Below, piece by piece: positions 43,783-56,652 of a DNA stretch of 64,000 nt. Each line of letters starts with the position of its first letter. The first letter of the stretch is position 1. Made by a program: the position numbers and the translations under genes. The notes beneath the pieces were generated by a model. The model had not been told where the DNA came from and made no database searches. It saw only the letters and a list, made by a program, of their open reading frames with translations. This DNA is from Stachybotrys elegans (taxonomy: Eukaryota; Ascomycota; Sordariomycetes; Hypocreales; Stachybotryaceae), in the NCBI GenBank assembly GCA_020746835.1, contig JAGPNK010000005.1:2294001-2358000 (forward strand). The letters are read 5' to 3'.

Positions 43783-45753
43783 CGTTGCAACAGAGGGAGG
43801 GGTAGTGAGGGGTGCTGGGTAGAAAGCGTGCGTACGTCGGTGTCTATTATGCGAGGGTGTAGAGTGCAGGAGGGAAGTTCAACATCATTTGACGAATAAT
43901 CAGCCCAAGGATCTTGACTTGTCTGCCACGCGCAAAAGTGCATGAAGAGGCTGCTGACGATAGGTGGAATTCTGGAGTGGCGGGGAAAGGCGGATGAGGT
44001 AATGGGTGCCTGTTTCCTGGCGAGGGTGGGGCTCTGAAGCACACCCGACCTGGTGTTTGCGTGCATGCATGAGATGAGCTTACTTAGCCCTTCGTAAGGG
44101 ATTAGAAAGTTCAAGTCGCACCCTTCAAGATACGGCTAACCAAGGTAGGTACTCATCTACAAAACTAAGGCAGGTACACTAGGCGAGACGACGGCCAGGA
44201 ATGACGAGACGCACGAAAAAGCCAAGCAAGGATTGGGGGACGATGAGCTCTGACTGGGGGTTTGATGCACCAGACTCCAGACGAATATAGCAACATGGTG
44301 TGACGGATTTAGCTGCCTTGGTTCGTCACGTATTGCAAACATGCGCTCTGCCGTTCTCCCTACCTGCTTGAGGTGAGAGAGGGAGACGAGGTAGGCAAAC
44401 AGCCGATTGCGCAAACCGATGATGTGGTCCCCTTGCGTGGGCTTGCCAAGCTTGTTTGTCCGCCCCCAACACGGCAGTGGTTCGCACGAAGGAAAGAAAG
44501 AGAGAAAAGGTGCTGGAACAAGACGGGGCCGCGTCACGAAAGGCGTAAGAGAGGGAGGGAAAAAAGAAAATCGTGACCCAGGCTTCAGCTCGGCAAATTG
44601 CGTGAACGAATATCCTCGAGGTCCGTTAACGATGGGCACCGCTCTGCTCTTGCTTGGGCATCCTCTCCCCTCTGTCCAGGGAGATGCCATGTCCTTGCTT
44701 GGTCTATCTGTGGGGAGAAAGGGGGAGCTTTGTCAAGTCGATCGAGAATTTACAAGATAGCATCCTTGTCAAGGAGATGAGAAAAAAAGCAAGTTTGGTA
44801 CTTCGTCCCTCCTAGCGTGGGTGGTTTGTGCCGGGCGAGGCTCGACGACTTACACGGGGGGGCCGTTGTGATGTTTCGTTAACGAGGGACAAGCAGCGCC
44901 GAGCAACGTCGAGCGTCCACGAGCGATATGGCGTCCCATTGACCCCGTGAGAGCTCTGTAGACATGTGAGAAGCCTTGCGAAGAATTGTAGGGGAACTTT
45001 TTGCCACTTTTTCGCTGCTCTGAAGCCCACAAATGCCGTTACCACGCCTTCATGCACCAGTCGAGGCTATCATGCAGTCATTGTGCCTGTGCACGTCTGC
45101 CTTGCGCTGGGAGGGCTGTCCCACAGTGGCGAACGCTCCGACCCATGGGCATACCAATTCACACACCTCGGAAGTCAGATATGCCCTCCCCGAACCGGGA
45201 GCTGCCAGCCCCCTTTTTATTAGGGAATCCAGCTCTGACTCGACCATCCCTGCCCCCTCCATAGATAACAGTCATGTGACATGGCGTTCATCTCGCGATC
45301 GGCCTTGGGAAAGTGGGTCCAATTAACACGTCTGGTCAGACGCGTCTCTTCCCATTTGCCAACGACCTCTCACCAACTTGACATGGTTTAGGGAGCAGCC
45401 TGTGCACATGGATCCTACATGGAGCATTCTGCCTTAGCCCGTCGGCGCTGCTGATACTGTATCAGGCAAGCTGTTACAGTGCCACCCCAACGGGGGCGGC
45501 CTCCTTCCAGCTTTGACATATAAAGTCATGGCCTCCGCCTCGCTCTCTCCAGATATTTTCAGAGCTCTCTGTATTCGCAGCCTGAGGTAGGTCGAAAATT
45601 TCCACGGCATCATCGGAATCTCCAGAAATCCGTCGAAAATTACATCAAGTGTTTTGTCTTTTGTTATTTATACCATCTCTCGCCATCCTTTATCTTACTC
45701 CTCGACCCATCAGTCTTTTAATCGGATTCACCATCTAACGACTCTCCGCCATC
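43783..45753. other. Divergent 2-kb region, SDS22 / BTB protein
   Basis: No convincing gene is seen. A TATAAA box lies at 45519-45524, about 230 bases before the BTB start. The open frame 44157-44690 (minus) has no domain and an atypical composition. Confidence 0.5.
45519..45524 (+). promoter_or_regulatory. TATA box of the BTB gene
   Basis: A consensus TATAAA lies upstream of the pyrimidine-rich leader and start at 45754. It is the clearest TATA element in the window and suggests inducible expression, since most fungal housekeeping genes lack one. Confidence 0.5.
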
Positions 45754-46748
45754 ATGTTCAGCAAGCGTGAATCTTTCAGCCGCTCCATGTCCAAGGGCCA
45801 CAAGGCTTCCAAGTCTAGTGCCTCCTTCAGCAAGGACAGCGGAATTTCCAAGCGTCGACCCGAGTCCCGGCATTCACGACGGCCCATGACTGCCTCCACG
45901 ACCACCACTGATGATACCCTCATGAGCAAGTAAGTCCTCTCACGGTATATCTTACGAAAGTCACTTGCCAACGCACTACAGCAACTCCCCCATCGTCACC
46001 CTTGTCGTCGGCGCCGAGCAGCGTCTCTTCGCCGCCCATGAAGATGTCCTCTGCTCGAGCCCCTTCTTCGCCAACGCCCTTAGAAACGGCTACATGGATG
46101 CCATGACCAAGCGCATTGCCCTTGCCGACGAAGAACCCGAGATCTTCAGCTCCATCCTCGAGTACATGTACAAGGGAGACTACTATCCTCGCCTCGTGCA
46201 CAACAAGCGTCGCAACTCGTATGAACTCGAGCCACCGACCGGTGAGGAGAGGCCTGCCGTCGAGAGCACCATCTTCCACCACGGTGTAGATGGAGATTTG
46301 CTCAAGGACACTGTCATCTACTGCGCTGCCGAGAAGTATGGCCTCGAGGATCTGAAGAAGCTTGCTCTGCGAAAGCAGGGTCTTCGTGAGTGGCCCCACG
46401 CTCGTCTATACTCTCCAACACTCTGCTAACCTCGTCAGAATCTGGCATCCAGTGCAGCACCATTCTTGCATCTGCACGATACGCCTACGCCAACACACCC
46501 GACAACGACTCCAAGCTGCGGGCTCACTACCTGGCTCTCATCATCCGCTCTCGCAGCACTTTCAAGCGAAGCGGCACCATGCAGCTTGAGATGTTCAACG
46601 GGGGCTCTCCTCTCTTCTTCGACCTATTCGTTGCCCTCTGCAACCACGTCGACGACATCTCCTCGGGGTAAGTCTTCTGCACCAAGATAATCTTCCGGCG
46701 CACGTCTAACCTCCGTGCAGCACTCCACGCTCCAGCCGCCACGCCTAA
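45754..46748 (+). CDS. BTB/POZ domain protein
   Basis: Four exons (45754-45929, 45982-46385, 46439-46667 and 46721-46748) give 278 residues, all in phase. The first 58 residues are basic and serine-rich (MFSKRESFSRSMSKGHKASK) and disordered. The BTB domain spans about residues 60-190 with the family pattern VTLVVGAEQRLFAAHEDVLC, SSPFFANALRNGY, then EIFSSILEYMYKGDYYP. The second half is helical and includes YCAAEKYGLEDLKKLA. Fungal BTB proteins of this type often act as Cullin-3 adaptors or self-associate; no partner domain such as Kelch or zinc finger is present. The final exon encodes only nine residues. Function is otherwise unknown. Confidence 0.87.
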
Positions 46749-47833
46749 GCATGCATCAGGTCATCGGGCAAATCTTCACATAACAACTAATATTCTTATG
46801 ACTTAATGTTTCTTCCACTTTACTCAATCTTCTCCCCGACATGGGTTTGACACGCAAAGAAAAGCAAAGCAAACGATATAGACTCTGGCGTTTTAACGGA
46901 TTTCTTTTTGTGACCTTTCATTTGTTCAGCTCTGGCGTGAGGAGAATACCGGCACCCAGACGGAGTCTGATTTTTTTCCCCCTTTTCTTTCTTTCGTGGT
47001 TACCCATGTACAATTACTCTTCCCGGTCTGCTCACAGGAAAACAATCACAGCGCAGGCTTGCCGTGATTGTTTGCACGGATATTTTTTGCAGGAATTTGG
47101 CCTTAACGGCACTTGGATATCGGGAAAGATTGGTCACATCCCGACGGATTGGAGTCATTGTATCATTATTTCACGCAAATCCTCTTGTTACAGATGAATT
47201 GCACATATGTGTACCGAAATCTCGATGTGCAATTTGCCAGTTGGTGGAAAAGCACCAGGTGCATGGACCAGCGTGAATCTCTACCACGCCTCAAATGCTA
47301 TTATCCGACATGGCACAAGCACGTCTTCGCCAAGCTATGTAACCACGCTATCTCAACCCCTGTGCAGTCTGAAACATGGGTTACTTTCGGCGGAGATGCC
47401 CCAAAGCTGAAGGCTTGGTGAGGTGACTCACGCATGGGGTGACCGGTGCAGTCCACAACCTCGCTTCCACCGGCCCATATGGACGCTACCCGACATTGTG
47501 GATGGTGTGGGGTAAAAGGAGACATGATATCAAATGTAGTGGACTTAGTAGAACGAAGAGACCGATGAGCACCTTGGTCAGTGATCGCCGAAGCGATAGC
47601 TTGCTTGAGGGGCGTGAGAAATGGCATGATTTGAGGCCTGAGGTTAGGCCTTTGGGAAAGCACCAGTGCGGAAGAAGTGGCGCTCTAAAGTGGAAAAACG
47701 ACCGAGCTGAGAGCCAAAGTTGGTAACCATGAGGAGGTTGCATTCATTACTACTTGGCCCTTATCAGTGTCAACGGCAGTTACCACAAGTGAGGCGAGCC
47801 GATTCATATCCACCTGCGGTTCGCGGCCTGCGC
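46749..47833. other. Convergent 3' region, BTB protein / CSN12
   Basis: About 1.1 kb between converging genes. The open frame at 46841-47197 lies in the likely BTB 3' UTR and has no domain. No gene is seen. Confidence 0.5.
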
Positions 47834-49673
47834 CTACACACCGGTTCCAGGAAAGGCACCCTTCTTCGATAGGACGACGATGCCTCGTTCCCGTGCGATG
47901 TAACCTTTCATAAGATCCTGCGCCGTCGTTAGCCACTCATTTCCCCATCTAGCAACCGGCTGATGCCGGCGAGGAGTCGGCATGGCGGCCTCGTCCGCCT
48001 GGGGGTATAGAGATAAAAGAAAAGAAGAAAAGAAAAGTGTGTGTGCTAACAGGCATCGTGAATGACAAGTCACCCCTCCTCTAAACCGTGAATCGAAAAA
48101 CGCAAAGCAACGCCCGGCAGTTGAGCTGACGCGCGCCAATAACCATCCCCGAGGGAAGGATGAGGGGTAGCACGCGACTTATTGTAACTTACTTTGTAAA
48201 TCATGTTGGCGATGAGGCACTCGACCTCGTCCGTATCAACCAGGTCTCCACCACTGCCCATGCAGATGGCAGCTTGGAACTCGGCGACAGGAACACGCGT
48301 TCGTCGCACGGGAACCGTCTCGCCCTCCTTCAGCTCGTCGAATCCGCCGGCGATAAAGACCTTGCGCAGCAGATTACGCAGCGCAATATCCCGGCCTCGC
48401 TCCAGAGTCAGGTAGATGCGCCGCTTGACAAACTCATCCTCTCCCTTCTGCAAGGCTAAGTCAAATGCTCTGAGGTCACCTCGCTTGATGCACTGCGCCA
48501 AGGGGGAGAACAGCTCCTGCAAGCGGGGGTACGGCTCCAAAAGTGCCTTTGTCGGTAGTACATGGCTCGTAAGCAGCCGGCAGGGAATCAGATACGTGAG
48601 TATCCGCCTGCAAGAGTCAGCGACAAGTCATCGTGCAGATGTGGAGGGTTGCAGCGTACTCAAGGTTGTTCTTTGCATTCTTATGGCACAGCCGCCAAGC
48701 TTCGGTAAGGTGTTTCTCGGCCTGGACAGATTTAGATAAAGATTCGCATGACAGGACGAGATGGCCTACCTCGACGTAGTTCTCCTCCAGGAAGAACAAG
48801 ACTCCCTCGTAGTACTTGAAGGTCACTCGTTGACTCGCAGGAAACGCCTCCAATGGGGGCATGTCTCCCCTGTATGCAGCCAGTGTCTTGAGAATTGTGC
48901 GCGACAATGAGGCTGAGTTCAGCTTGAAGTAAGTCTTGAATAGAAGATTAATGATGAAGTAAATGCCCCATTTCCGTGACTCCTCCAAGGGCGCCCTGAG
49001 AATCATCAGCATCGTTCGTTCGTTAAATGGGATGCTGATACATACCGGTCGTTCAGACACAGCGTGAAGATGCGCTTCAGTTGGCCTTCGCAGTTCCGCA
49101 ATTGCGCCTGCTTCTCGAGCTCCGGGTCAAAGTCATCCTGCATGAGGGGCTCTCCACCAGACGGCTCGATGGCCATGCGGCTGCGTTCTTCGTCGGACTT
49201 GATGGCGAAAAGTCGCAGATATTTTCCCACCATATACAGACTCGGTATTGTCCAAGCCTCGAACCCGAAGTTGCTGTACCCTCTTATGAGGTTCAGTGAA
49301 AGCTCCCTCCATGCCTCGTAGGCTTTGGTCCAGGTTGACTGGTCACATGTTAGAAACTCTTCCTCACGCCCAGGAGATGGTGAGTTACCCGTCCATTTTC
49401 CCCGGCTATTATCTCACCGACAGCGGTCCAGTAAGCTGAGTAGACCTCGATCCAGCCGTTCAGCTCATCGGGGTCTATTCTGGCGCCGCGGGAAGCTTTA
49501 GTCTTGATGAAGTGCCTGACATCTCCCTTGACGCTGTGGCCGTTGGTGCTCTGCCATATAGATCTCAAACGGTGAGGGCGGTCGTGGGGAGGCACTGGAG
49601 AGAGCGTCTTGGCGACCTCGTACCCGTTCCTCGAGGCATATGCCTTTACGAAGTCCTCAAAGAGCTCGTTCAT
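47834..49673 (-). CDS. csn12: PCI-domain protein CSN12 (COP9 signalosome-associated)
   Basis: CSN12 family proteins carry a PCI domain and are linked to the COP9 signalosome and, in yeast with Thp3 and Sem1, to mRNA processing. Exons in transcript order are 49673-49389, 49338-49046, 48995-48770, 48721-48660, 48607-48193 and 47917-47834, giving 454 residues. Recognisable blocks include [46 protein letters not shown] with a following [11 protein letters not shown], and the winged-helix region ending [17 protein letters not shown]. The last intron is 275 nt, longer than its neighbours of 48-52 nt, and no extra exon is evident in it. The start at 49673 is the first in-frame ATG. It diverges from eL20. 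Confidence 0.9.
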
Positions 49674-50182
49674 CACGCTTATTCTGGCCTGGAACTCGGG
49701 GCGCTGGGAGGCTGTTGCAAAGGAGAACCTGCCGATGGCTATTCGTTTGAATTGACGCCTTAGATGTATGGAAGCAAACAATGTGTGATGTTCTCGTCCA
49801 ACCTGTCATGTCATGCACCTCTTTACCTCACTCTTCCACCAAAGAAGCAGAGTCCACAAACGTGCCTGCTACCTCCCAAGTCATTTCCTGATTGGGCACA
49901 ATTACAAGTGGGGAAGCAAGAGGTAAATAGATCCCCGTGACATATCACGTGGACGAATTTGTGTCTGGCGGGGCAGCTACAGCCAATGGTATGCAAGGTC
50001 AAAGCCCTTCGAGAGGTACGTACCTTAGCCCTCTCCATCGATCGCACACAAAAAATAATCCGCTGCACCTCCTCCAACTTCTGGTCATCACCAAATTTCG
50101 CGATAGTCGCAGATACTGACCACAGCTTCCACAGTGAGTGCTCTGCTTCCCTCAGACATTACTATTCTAACCAGCATCACAG
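49674..50182. promoter_or_regulatory. Shared divergent promoter, CSN12 / eL20
   Basis: About 510 bases separate the two start codons, so the promoters are close or overlapping. I cannot name a specific ribosomal-protein regulatory motif from sight. Confidence 0.5.
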
Positions 50183-51163
50183 ATGGGTAAGTCATCTTCA
50201 TCTGCTCTTCATTTTCCACGATACACATCGACGGAGGCACCGACGACATTCGATTCCATTCAACATTTTTCGTCACAATTTGCAAATTTCGCACCCGGCT
50301 ATCCTGGAACCCCCGAAACCTCCAGGAGGACGACGCTCACCCCATCGGCACTCTGTATCGAAATTGCCCTTGCTGCCGGCATCTCAAGGGACAAATTTCG
50401 AAACGCCTGGATGTTTTGCCATCACGATTCGCACCTGGACGCCAAAATTTGCCCCTCCAACAGCCTCAACACACGACACCAGCATCCGTCAATTGCAAAT
50501 GGCTAACCAATACCAGGCCGTCTTCAGGAATTCGAGGTCATCGGGCGCCACCTGCCCACGGAGGCCAACCCGACCCCCGAGATGTACCGCATGACCATCT
50601 TCGCCCCCAACCAGACCATCGCCAAGTCCCGTTTCTGGTATTTCCTTCGCGGTCTTAGAAAGGTCAAGAAGGCTACTGGCGAGATCGTCAGCGTCAAGGC
50701 CGTATGTCACGCCCCTCGTGGATGTCCGATTGTCACTCTCAGCTCACAATCATGTGTTCTAGATCCACGAGAAGCACCCCCAGAAGGTCAAGAACTTCGG
50801 TATCTGGATCCGCTACGACTCTCGCTCTGGTACCCACAACATGTACAAGGAGTACCGTGAGATGTCTAGGACCGATGCCGTTGAGGCTCTGTACTCTGAC
50901 ATGGCTGCCCGCCACCGTGCCCGCTTCAGGTCCATCCACGTACGTAGCGAGCCAGCGAGCCAAGCCCGCCCTCTTTCCAGCCTCTGACTAACCGATTGCT
51001 GCAGATCCTCCGCGTCGTCGAGATTGAGAAGACCGAGGATGTCAAGCGCCCCTACATCCGCCAGCTTCTCACCAAGAACCTGAGCTTCCCCCTGCCCCAC
51101 CGCGCCACCAAGGGCAGCAACTCCAAGATCTTCAGCGCGAAGCGACCCTCCACTTTTGCTTAG
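50183..51163 (+). CDS. rpl20: 60S ribosomal protein eL20 (L18a/L20)
   Basis: eL20 is a structural protein of the large ribosomal subunit. Exons are 50183-50186 (ATG plus one base), 50517-50701, 50763-50939 and 51005-51163, giving 174 residues. The first intron is 330 nt, placed after the fourth base, an arrangement typical of ribosomal protein genes. After splicing the protein starts [20 protein letters not shown] and continues with [58 protein letters not shown] and the end [12 protein letters not shown]. These are highly conserved eL20 blocks. Codon use is strongly C-ending, as expected for high expression. Confidence 0.96.
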
Positions 51164-51389
51164 AGTGTTTTCGGTTTCGAGGACGGTTGGGCAGGCTCTG
51201 CGGGTGTTTACTAAGGATCATGGAAATATCAACTGCATTTGCTCGGCAAAACGAGCAACGAATGGACCAAAAAATCTAAGCACAATGAAGATTAAAGGGT
51301 GTCTATGAGCGTGATATGGATGAATGAATGGTTCTTATTATCATTTCTCTAGTTGATTCTATGGTTGTAGAGCCGCCCGAGGCCTCTAG

Positions 51390-53553
51390 TTAGGTATGGG
51401 AGTCTCCGCTGGTTCCCCCAGGTGACGCGTTGGTATTTGCGTCGTGTAAAAACTCTGTCCATGCATCCAACATCATCCACTGATCTCCGTCAGGTTCCAA
51501 GGGTGGCATCATCAGGAGTTCTGGGGGGTACTCGAACAAGTTTGTGAGATCTATGCTCTTCGCCTCGAACCGTGGAGCGTCGTTCATCGCCAGCCCCGGG
51601 ATATCGGCCAGTTCAGGCGGCTGTGTTGATACGGCTGGTGCAGTAGGGGGAACTCCCATGTTGAGAGCCGAAGAAGTCAGCGTGAGGCGCTCCAACCGTG
51701 CCAGCTCTCTGGCGGCCTTTGCCTTCTTCTCCAGCTTTTTGATGGGCTTCCAGAGCTTGCCCTTGGAAGCATCGGCGATCCTGTCCTTCCAGAAGTCTAG
51801 ACTGCGGTCAACCACCCCCCAGGCCCTGTCGGCCAACTCGCTCTCGGGATCGAGGCACAGTTCGGCCAAAATGACTGCAATAGGGTGCCACTGCACATAG
51901 GTCATATTCCACCACCGATAGCACACCATGTAAGAAGGACTCATGAGCTTCTCCATGATTTCCATCATGGCCAAGGAAGTACGGAGCAAGGTGTGGTGGG
52001 AGACGCGGGGCCGTAGCCTAACGGGCCGGGGCCCTGTGGGGTACTGGATGAGGAGCCAGATCTTAAGGATGACTATGCGTGCAATGTCGGCGGCCATGGC
52101 AGAGCGGATATGGTTCGGGTCTGAATTGTGTATGAAGCGGTCCTCGAGTTCTCGGACTGCTTCGACAAGGCCGTCCTCGGTGAAGATGGGGTTTTCGTTG
52201 TCTCCGCTCGTTTTGAAAGGCTGATGAGTGAGAAATCCGAAAAGGAACGAACACCTGGATATGCAGATGAGGACAATGCAGTCAGAGGGCCCAATCTTGG
52301 GCACAAGGGGCTCGGTAGAGTGAGGGTCCATGTCTTCATCGTCGACGTTGGTCGGGGGTATCGTGTCGAAACCCTCCATGTGCAGCATGGATTCCGTTCC
52401 TCTGTCTTCTGCACCACGGATATCCATCATGAGAACGAACCACCAGAGCCGACGACGCATCTCGGCTTCAAATGGGGGAAAGCCGCTCCCATCTCCGTCA
52501 CGGTGCAGCTTCAACCCCTGGGCCAGCCGTATGAGCAGGCCAGTGAGAGACCAGGTACTACGGCCTTGGTCATCAAGTCGTACTATACACTGACAAGAAG
52601 ACATATCAGCATCTCCACGTCTGCCATACAAGGGGTGGCTCACTCACAACATAGATAGCAAAAGCCTGGAGGGTGGTCAGGTCATCAGAGCTCAGGTAGT
52701 CGGCCCGGGCGAGCGCCGATTCGGCGGCTATACGATACTCCTTCATGAGAGTCCGCTGGCTATCGCCCAGTTGTGCTAGGCACGCCTCGGGGGTTGAACT
52801 AGTGACGGCGGCAAAGTAGATGCAAAACAGGAGGGCCTCGTTAGCCGGAGCGAGCGACGGCGACGCGGGGGACAGAGCCGCAGCAGAAACAAGCTCACCA
52901 ACGGTTGGGCGGTGAAGGATCTTGATCATGGCATCGCAGTTGAGGCAGAATATTGTCCAGAGGCGATGGATCATATCTGGGGGCGGGTGCACCTGGGTTG
53001 GGGTTGGCCGGTATGCCGGATTGCCCAATAAAAAGGCTGAAGAGGTATTTGTGAGTGGCTCGGGGGTATCCTCGACGTCATCTTCATCCTCATCCGAAGT
53101 CTGGTCCAGGGCTTGTTTGATACCCTCGACCTCATCACACAAGCGACCCCAGAACTCATTGCTCAAGTATCTAGACGCTGTGGCACCATGGGGATCGTGC
53201 TTTACAGCGGCGCTGCCCACAGGTTCTGGACAGCCAGGACCGGGGATATCGGGGGGGCTGACCCCAGCAGCTCCGGCAGCTCCGGCCGCTCCGGCCGCTG
53301 GGGGCCTCTGGGCCTCTCCGAGTGGCTTGTAGATGTCGACATCGACCTGACCCACGACGATGGACTCGAGGCGGCTGATGCGGTCCAGAAGGTCCTTCTG
53401 CCGCGGGCGAGGGGCGCGGCGCGTGGGCTTTCTAGAGGGGAAGACACAGGGGATGCCTGCGCGGGTGCACTGCAGGCACTCGGGCTGGGCCTTGTCGCAT
53501 TTGATCTTGCGCTGGCGACAACTCGAGCAGCTCAAGACTTTGACGGTGCTCAT
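51390..53553 (-). CDS. Zn2Cys6 fungal transcription factor
   Basis: Two exons in transcript order, 53553-52648 and 52589-51390, give 701 residues. The N-terminus carries the binuclear zinc cluster with the exact spacing CX2CX6CX6CX2CX6C, from CSSCRQRKIKC through CLQCTRAGIPC. A basic linker (RKPTRRAPRPRQ) and a dimerisation-like helix LLDRISRLESIVVG follow. An alanine/glycine repeat and an acidic stretch lie before the fungal-specific middle homology region, whose core reads STWSLTGLLIRLAQGLKLHRDG. The C-terminus is acidic and hydrophobic as in activation domains. No pathway cluster is nearby, so targets cannot be inferred. It diverges from the acetyltransferase at 54319, with 765 bases between. 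Confidence 0.93.
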
Positions 53554-54318
53554 TGGGGCTTGGTCTGGCTAGCTTGAGAGAGAGGGGGGGTGGTTGGATG
53601 GAGAGGAAACCCAGCACTCGCAATGACTCTAGGCATCGGTCTGGGAGTTTGCCATGTGTGGGTCGATATTCCCACTCTGTAGGTGTTTTCTCTCTAATAC
53701 CCTCCTTCGATTCCGCCCGTGCTAGAGTCGTCGATGACTCTATTATCTGCCAGGTTAGTGACCCCGCAGCAAGGGCTACGGCGATAGCTCCAAGATGGGC
53801 GGGAAGGCAGGTAGGCAATCAAAGGCCTTTGCGCTGAGGAATTAATTAGTGGGTGAAACTTGTGAATCAAACCCCTGTCCCCGCGCAGTAGCGGAAGAGG
53901 GGTCTGAGAGAACCCAACGCCTCTGTGCTTCTCTTTCTCCTGGGAAAAGCTGCACTGCCATGTTGCACGTCTCGTCTCGTGTCATTGCTGATATTCCATA
54001 ATAGGTAGGAGCTGATCCTTCCCGCTGAATCGCCGAGTGTGGAGTTGTAAGGGCATTGGTGACGGGGTCGGTAAGCCTCAGCCGATTTTGCTGTTTGCAC
54101 CAAATCCGAGGGTGACTCATGCCGGGCGATTATGCGGCGTATAATAGAAGTTGGCATCTCAATCGCCTGAGATATATCCTCCTGTTCTCACAAACTATAT
54201 CAAGGCCGTCAGCTGTGTAGGGTGTTCTCTTTTCCCTCATCTGATCATCTTAGATAAGTAGCTTGGATATCGTTGCGCATTTCCAGTCACAGGATTCGAT
54301 TGTCACAAAACCGCCAAC
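53554..54318. promoter_or_regulatory. Shared divergent upstream region, Zn2Cys6 factor / GNAT
   Basis: No gene is seen in the 765 bases between the two start codons. A regulator beside a divergent enzyme gene is a layout often seen with local control; no CGG-based inverted site for a zinc-cluster dimer was recognised with confidence. Confidence 0.4.
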
Positions 54319-54993
54319 ATGTTTGCCGCAACCGAGATAGAAATGGTCGAGGTCGAGACCACGATCCCCCAATACCCTCTGCCACCAGCTGCCACACGGC
54401 CGGCCATCAGGACGGAGCGCCTGGTGCTTAAGCCGCTGTCAGCCGAGCACCTCGAAGGCATACACGCCCTCCGCCTGCAGGAAGATGTGATGAAATGGAC
54501 GACTCAAGCCCGCCCAGACAAGGACATGGAGGAGAGCCGGGCCTGGCTGGAGCGCTTCCTGCCGCCAAACGACACCAAGGCCCTCAACTACGCCATCTGC
54601 CTGGGCGACACGGAGGAGGTCATCGGCATCGGCGGCTCGCACATCAAGGAGGGCGAGCTTGGCTGGCCTGAGCTGGGATACATGCTGCGCAAGGAGGCCT
54701 GGGGCAATGGCTACGCGACAGAGTTTCTGCGGGCGTTTTTGCAGGCGTGGTGGGCGCTGCCGCGAGCTCGGGTGCAGCTCAAGGTGGACAAGTCGACCAT
54801 CTTGGACGCCGACGCCGCCGTCAAGCAGGAGTGCCTGGTGGCCATCACAGAAGTAACCAACCGGCCCAGTCAGAGCGTGCTGCGAAAAGCAGGGTTCAGC
54901 ATGAAGAAGGTTTGGTTCTCGGCAGATGACCACAAAATCGGTTCCAACATGGCGCTTATTGGGTTTCTCAGCCTGCGGCCTTTGGATATGTAG
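54319..54993 (+). CDS. GNAT-family N-acetyltransferase
   Basis: A single-exon gene of 224 residues. It has the Acetyltransf_3 (RimJ/RimL-like) layout: TERLVLKPLSAEHLEGIHAL near residue 34, then EEVIGIGGSHI, then ELGYMLRKEAWGNGYATEFL, where the last part fits the acetyl-CoA pyrophosphate loop although the classical Q/RxxGxG/A is only partly kept. The end NRPSQSVLRKAGF matches the terminal GNAT motif. The family acetylates amino groups of small molecules or protein N-termini; the substrate is unknown. An insert of about 20 residues (DADAAVKQECLV) lies between the last strands. The start at 54319 is the first ATG; a second (M9) is possible. Confidence 0.88.
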   Translation: MFAATEIEMVEVETTIPQYPLPPAATRPAIRTERLVLKPLSAEHLEGIHALRLQEDVMKWTTQARPDKDMEESRAWLERFLPPNDTKALNYAICLGDTEEVIGIGGSHIKEGELGWPELGYMLRKEAWGNGYATEFLRAFLQAWWALPRARVQLKVDKSTILDADAAVKQECLVAITEVTNRPSQSVLRKAGFSMKKVWFSADDHKIGSNMALIGFLSLRPLDM

Positions 54994-55750
54994 CGAAGCT
55001 TAAGGTGTGTTTTTGAGGGGGGCCGTGGTCGGGTTCATGTAGCGGCTTGAAGCACTACCTCGGCAGGTTCCAGACAGATGCACCAACGTGTGTTTGTGTG
55101 CTTGGCAGAGGCTCCTTCGGGCTCGATACCGGTGACCGGGCCGGGATGGATGTGGGTGGCCGGACATTTGGCCAAGTCCGAAAGTGGCGCTAATCAGCCT
55201 ATATAGTATATATCTCGGGCATCCTCTCTTCTGTCGAGCTCTTGTGTTTGAGTATAAGGATAGTATGAGTGCACTCGGTCCCTGTCGTTGTACGTATCCT
55301 AAGGGTCGGGGGCCTGTCTTGAGGCGCATATCACAGAGTACCTACCTACATGGACTTATTTCTTATGGCATCCCACAGCAGAGAGAGAAAATTTTTAATA
55401 CATACACAAATAAAAAGGGCAATGCACCATCATGCAAGGTACATAGTATACTTGTGTTGTGTGCCACACTTGGCGCACCGCGTTTGCAGGAATATGATCC
55501 GCGAGCAACCCAATTGGGCAGCAGAAGAAACACCACCACCACCATCGTCATCGCCATCATCACAGGTCAAGACGCACAAAGACAAGCAAGAGTCATAAGG
55601 CAGAGCAGGCGTCCTAAGGCAGTGCAAGGACAATGGTTCGCCAGGGCTGACTTGCGACGTGGTCAGGGACGTTGAGCGCCCAATATTTGCCACTCGGTGG
55701 GCGTTTTGGGAACCGAGCAGCAATTTTGCGACCGAAATGCAACATTCGCG

Positions 55751-55772
55751 CGTGCGTGCGTGCGTGCGTGCG
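55751..55772 (+). repeat. CGTG tetranucleotide microsatellite
   Basis: About five CGTG units in noncoding DNA. Confidence 0.9.
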
Positions 55773-56634
55773 CTGGTGCAGGTGGGCAGAACAACGGAGG
55801 GAGAAAGAGAGCACAGCCTGGATTTTTGCCACGCAGCCTGACCATTGCTATGCCAAGAAAGCAGTCAGCACAAACGCACGGCCCAGAGAAGAATCGCGGC
55901 CGCCTCGTGAGACATGCTGATTACAGTAGGCACCAGATGTATGGCATGTCAATCAACTGGCGGTCAAGTCGTCATCAGAGAGGTTGTGTTGCATTGCAAT
56001 CTTTGACACACATACGGGCGCCGGTTGGCGTCGGGCTGTGGAACACAAAGATGCACTTCGTCCACGGCTCTGGCCAAAACTCTGCATGTCAATGGGTCTT
56101 GGCAGCTGTCACGCAGCGCTGGCGACTCGTCATTTGCTGGCGGCTGCCTCCTCCCGTTCATGAAGTATGCTGTAGAACGTGGGGGGCCACCAACCATTTC
56201 TTCCGCTTCCCCTTTGTGCACATGGGTGGCTGGGACCCTGAATCATGACATTCGCACATGCCTACATACGGACATACGGGGGAGCCGGACATACGTACGC
56301 ACGTATGCACATATGCACATACACACACGTACATATCGACGCAGAGGCAGTGAGTTGGGTAGCATTTTACAAGCGTCACGAGAGACAAAAGACAAAGAGC
56401 CCGTTCCTAAATTTTCCGGCCTCGTCTGAAGGCGGCGCAGGCCCGGGGTGACTCAGAAAAAAAACAACACCCGGGCACAAGGGACCAAGCAGCCGAACCA
56501 ACAAGAAGCAAATCGATCAGGTAGCCGTGGTTGTGCTGATGATTGGATGAGTTAGGGTAGCCAGCCGTTTCGATGCACACCATCAGTCACGCTTGGCGTG
56601 CCCAGACCCTGACATGTTAGAAGCACCCCTCCCC

Positions 56635-56652
56635 CTTCTTCTTCTTCTTCTT
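56635..56652 (+). repeat. CTT trinucleotide microsatellite
   Basis: Six CTT units flanked by C runs. Confidence 0.9.

Noticed and set aside
44157..44690. 177-codon minus-strand frame between SDS22 and the BTB gene
   Set aside because: No recognisable domain, atypical composition and no splice or start support.
56255..56335. Possible CRISPR-like spaced repeats
   Set aside because: It is an irregular CATAC/ACGTAC simple-sequence segment without constant repeat and spacer lengths, in a eukaryotic genome.
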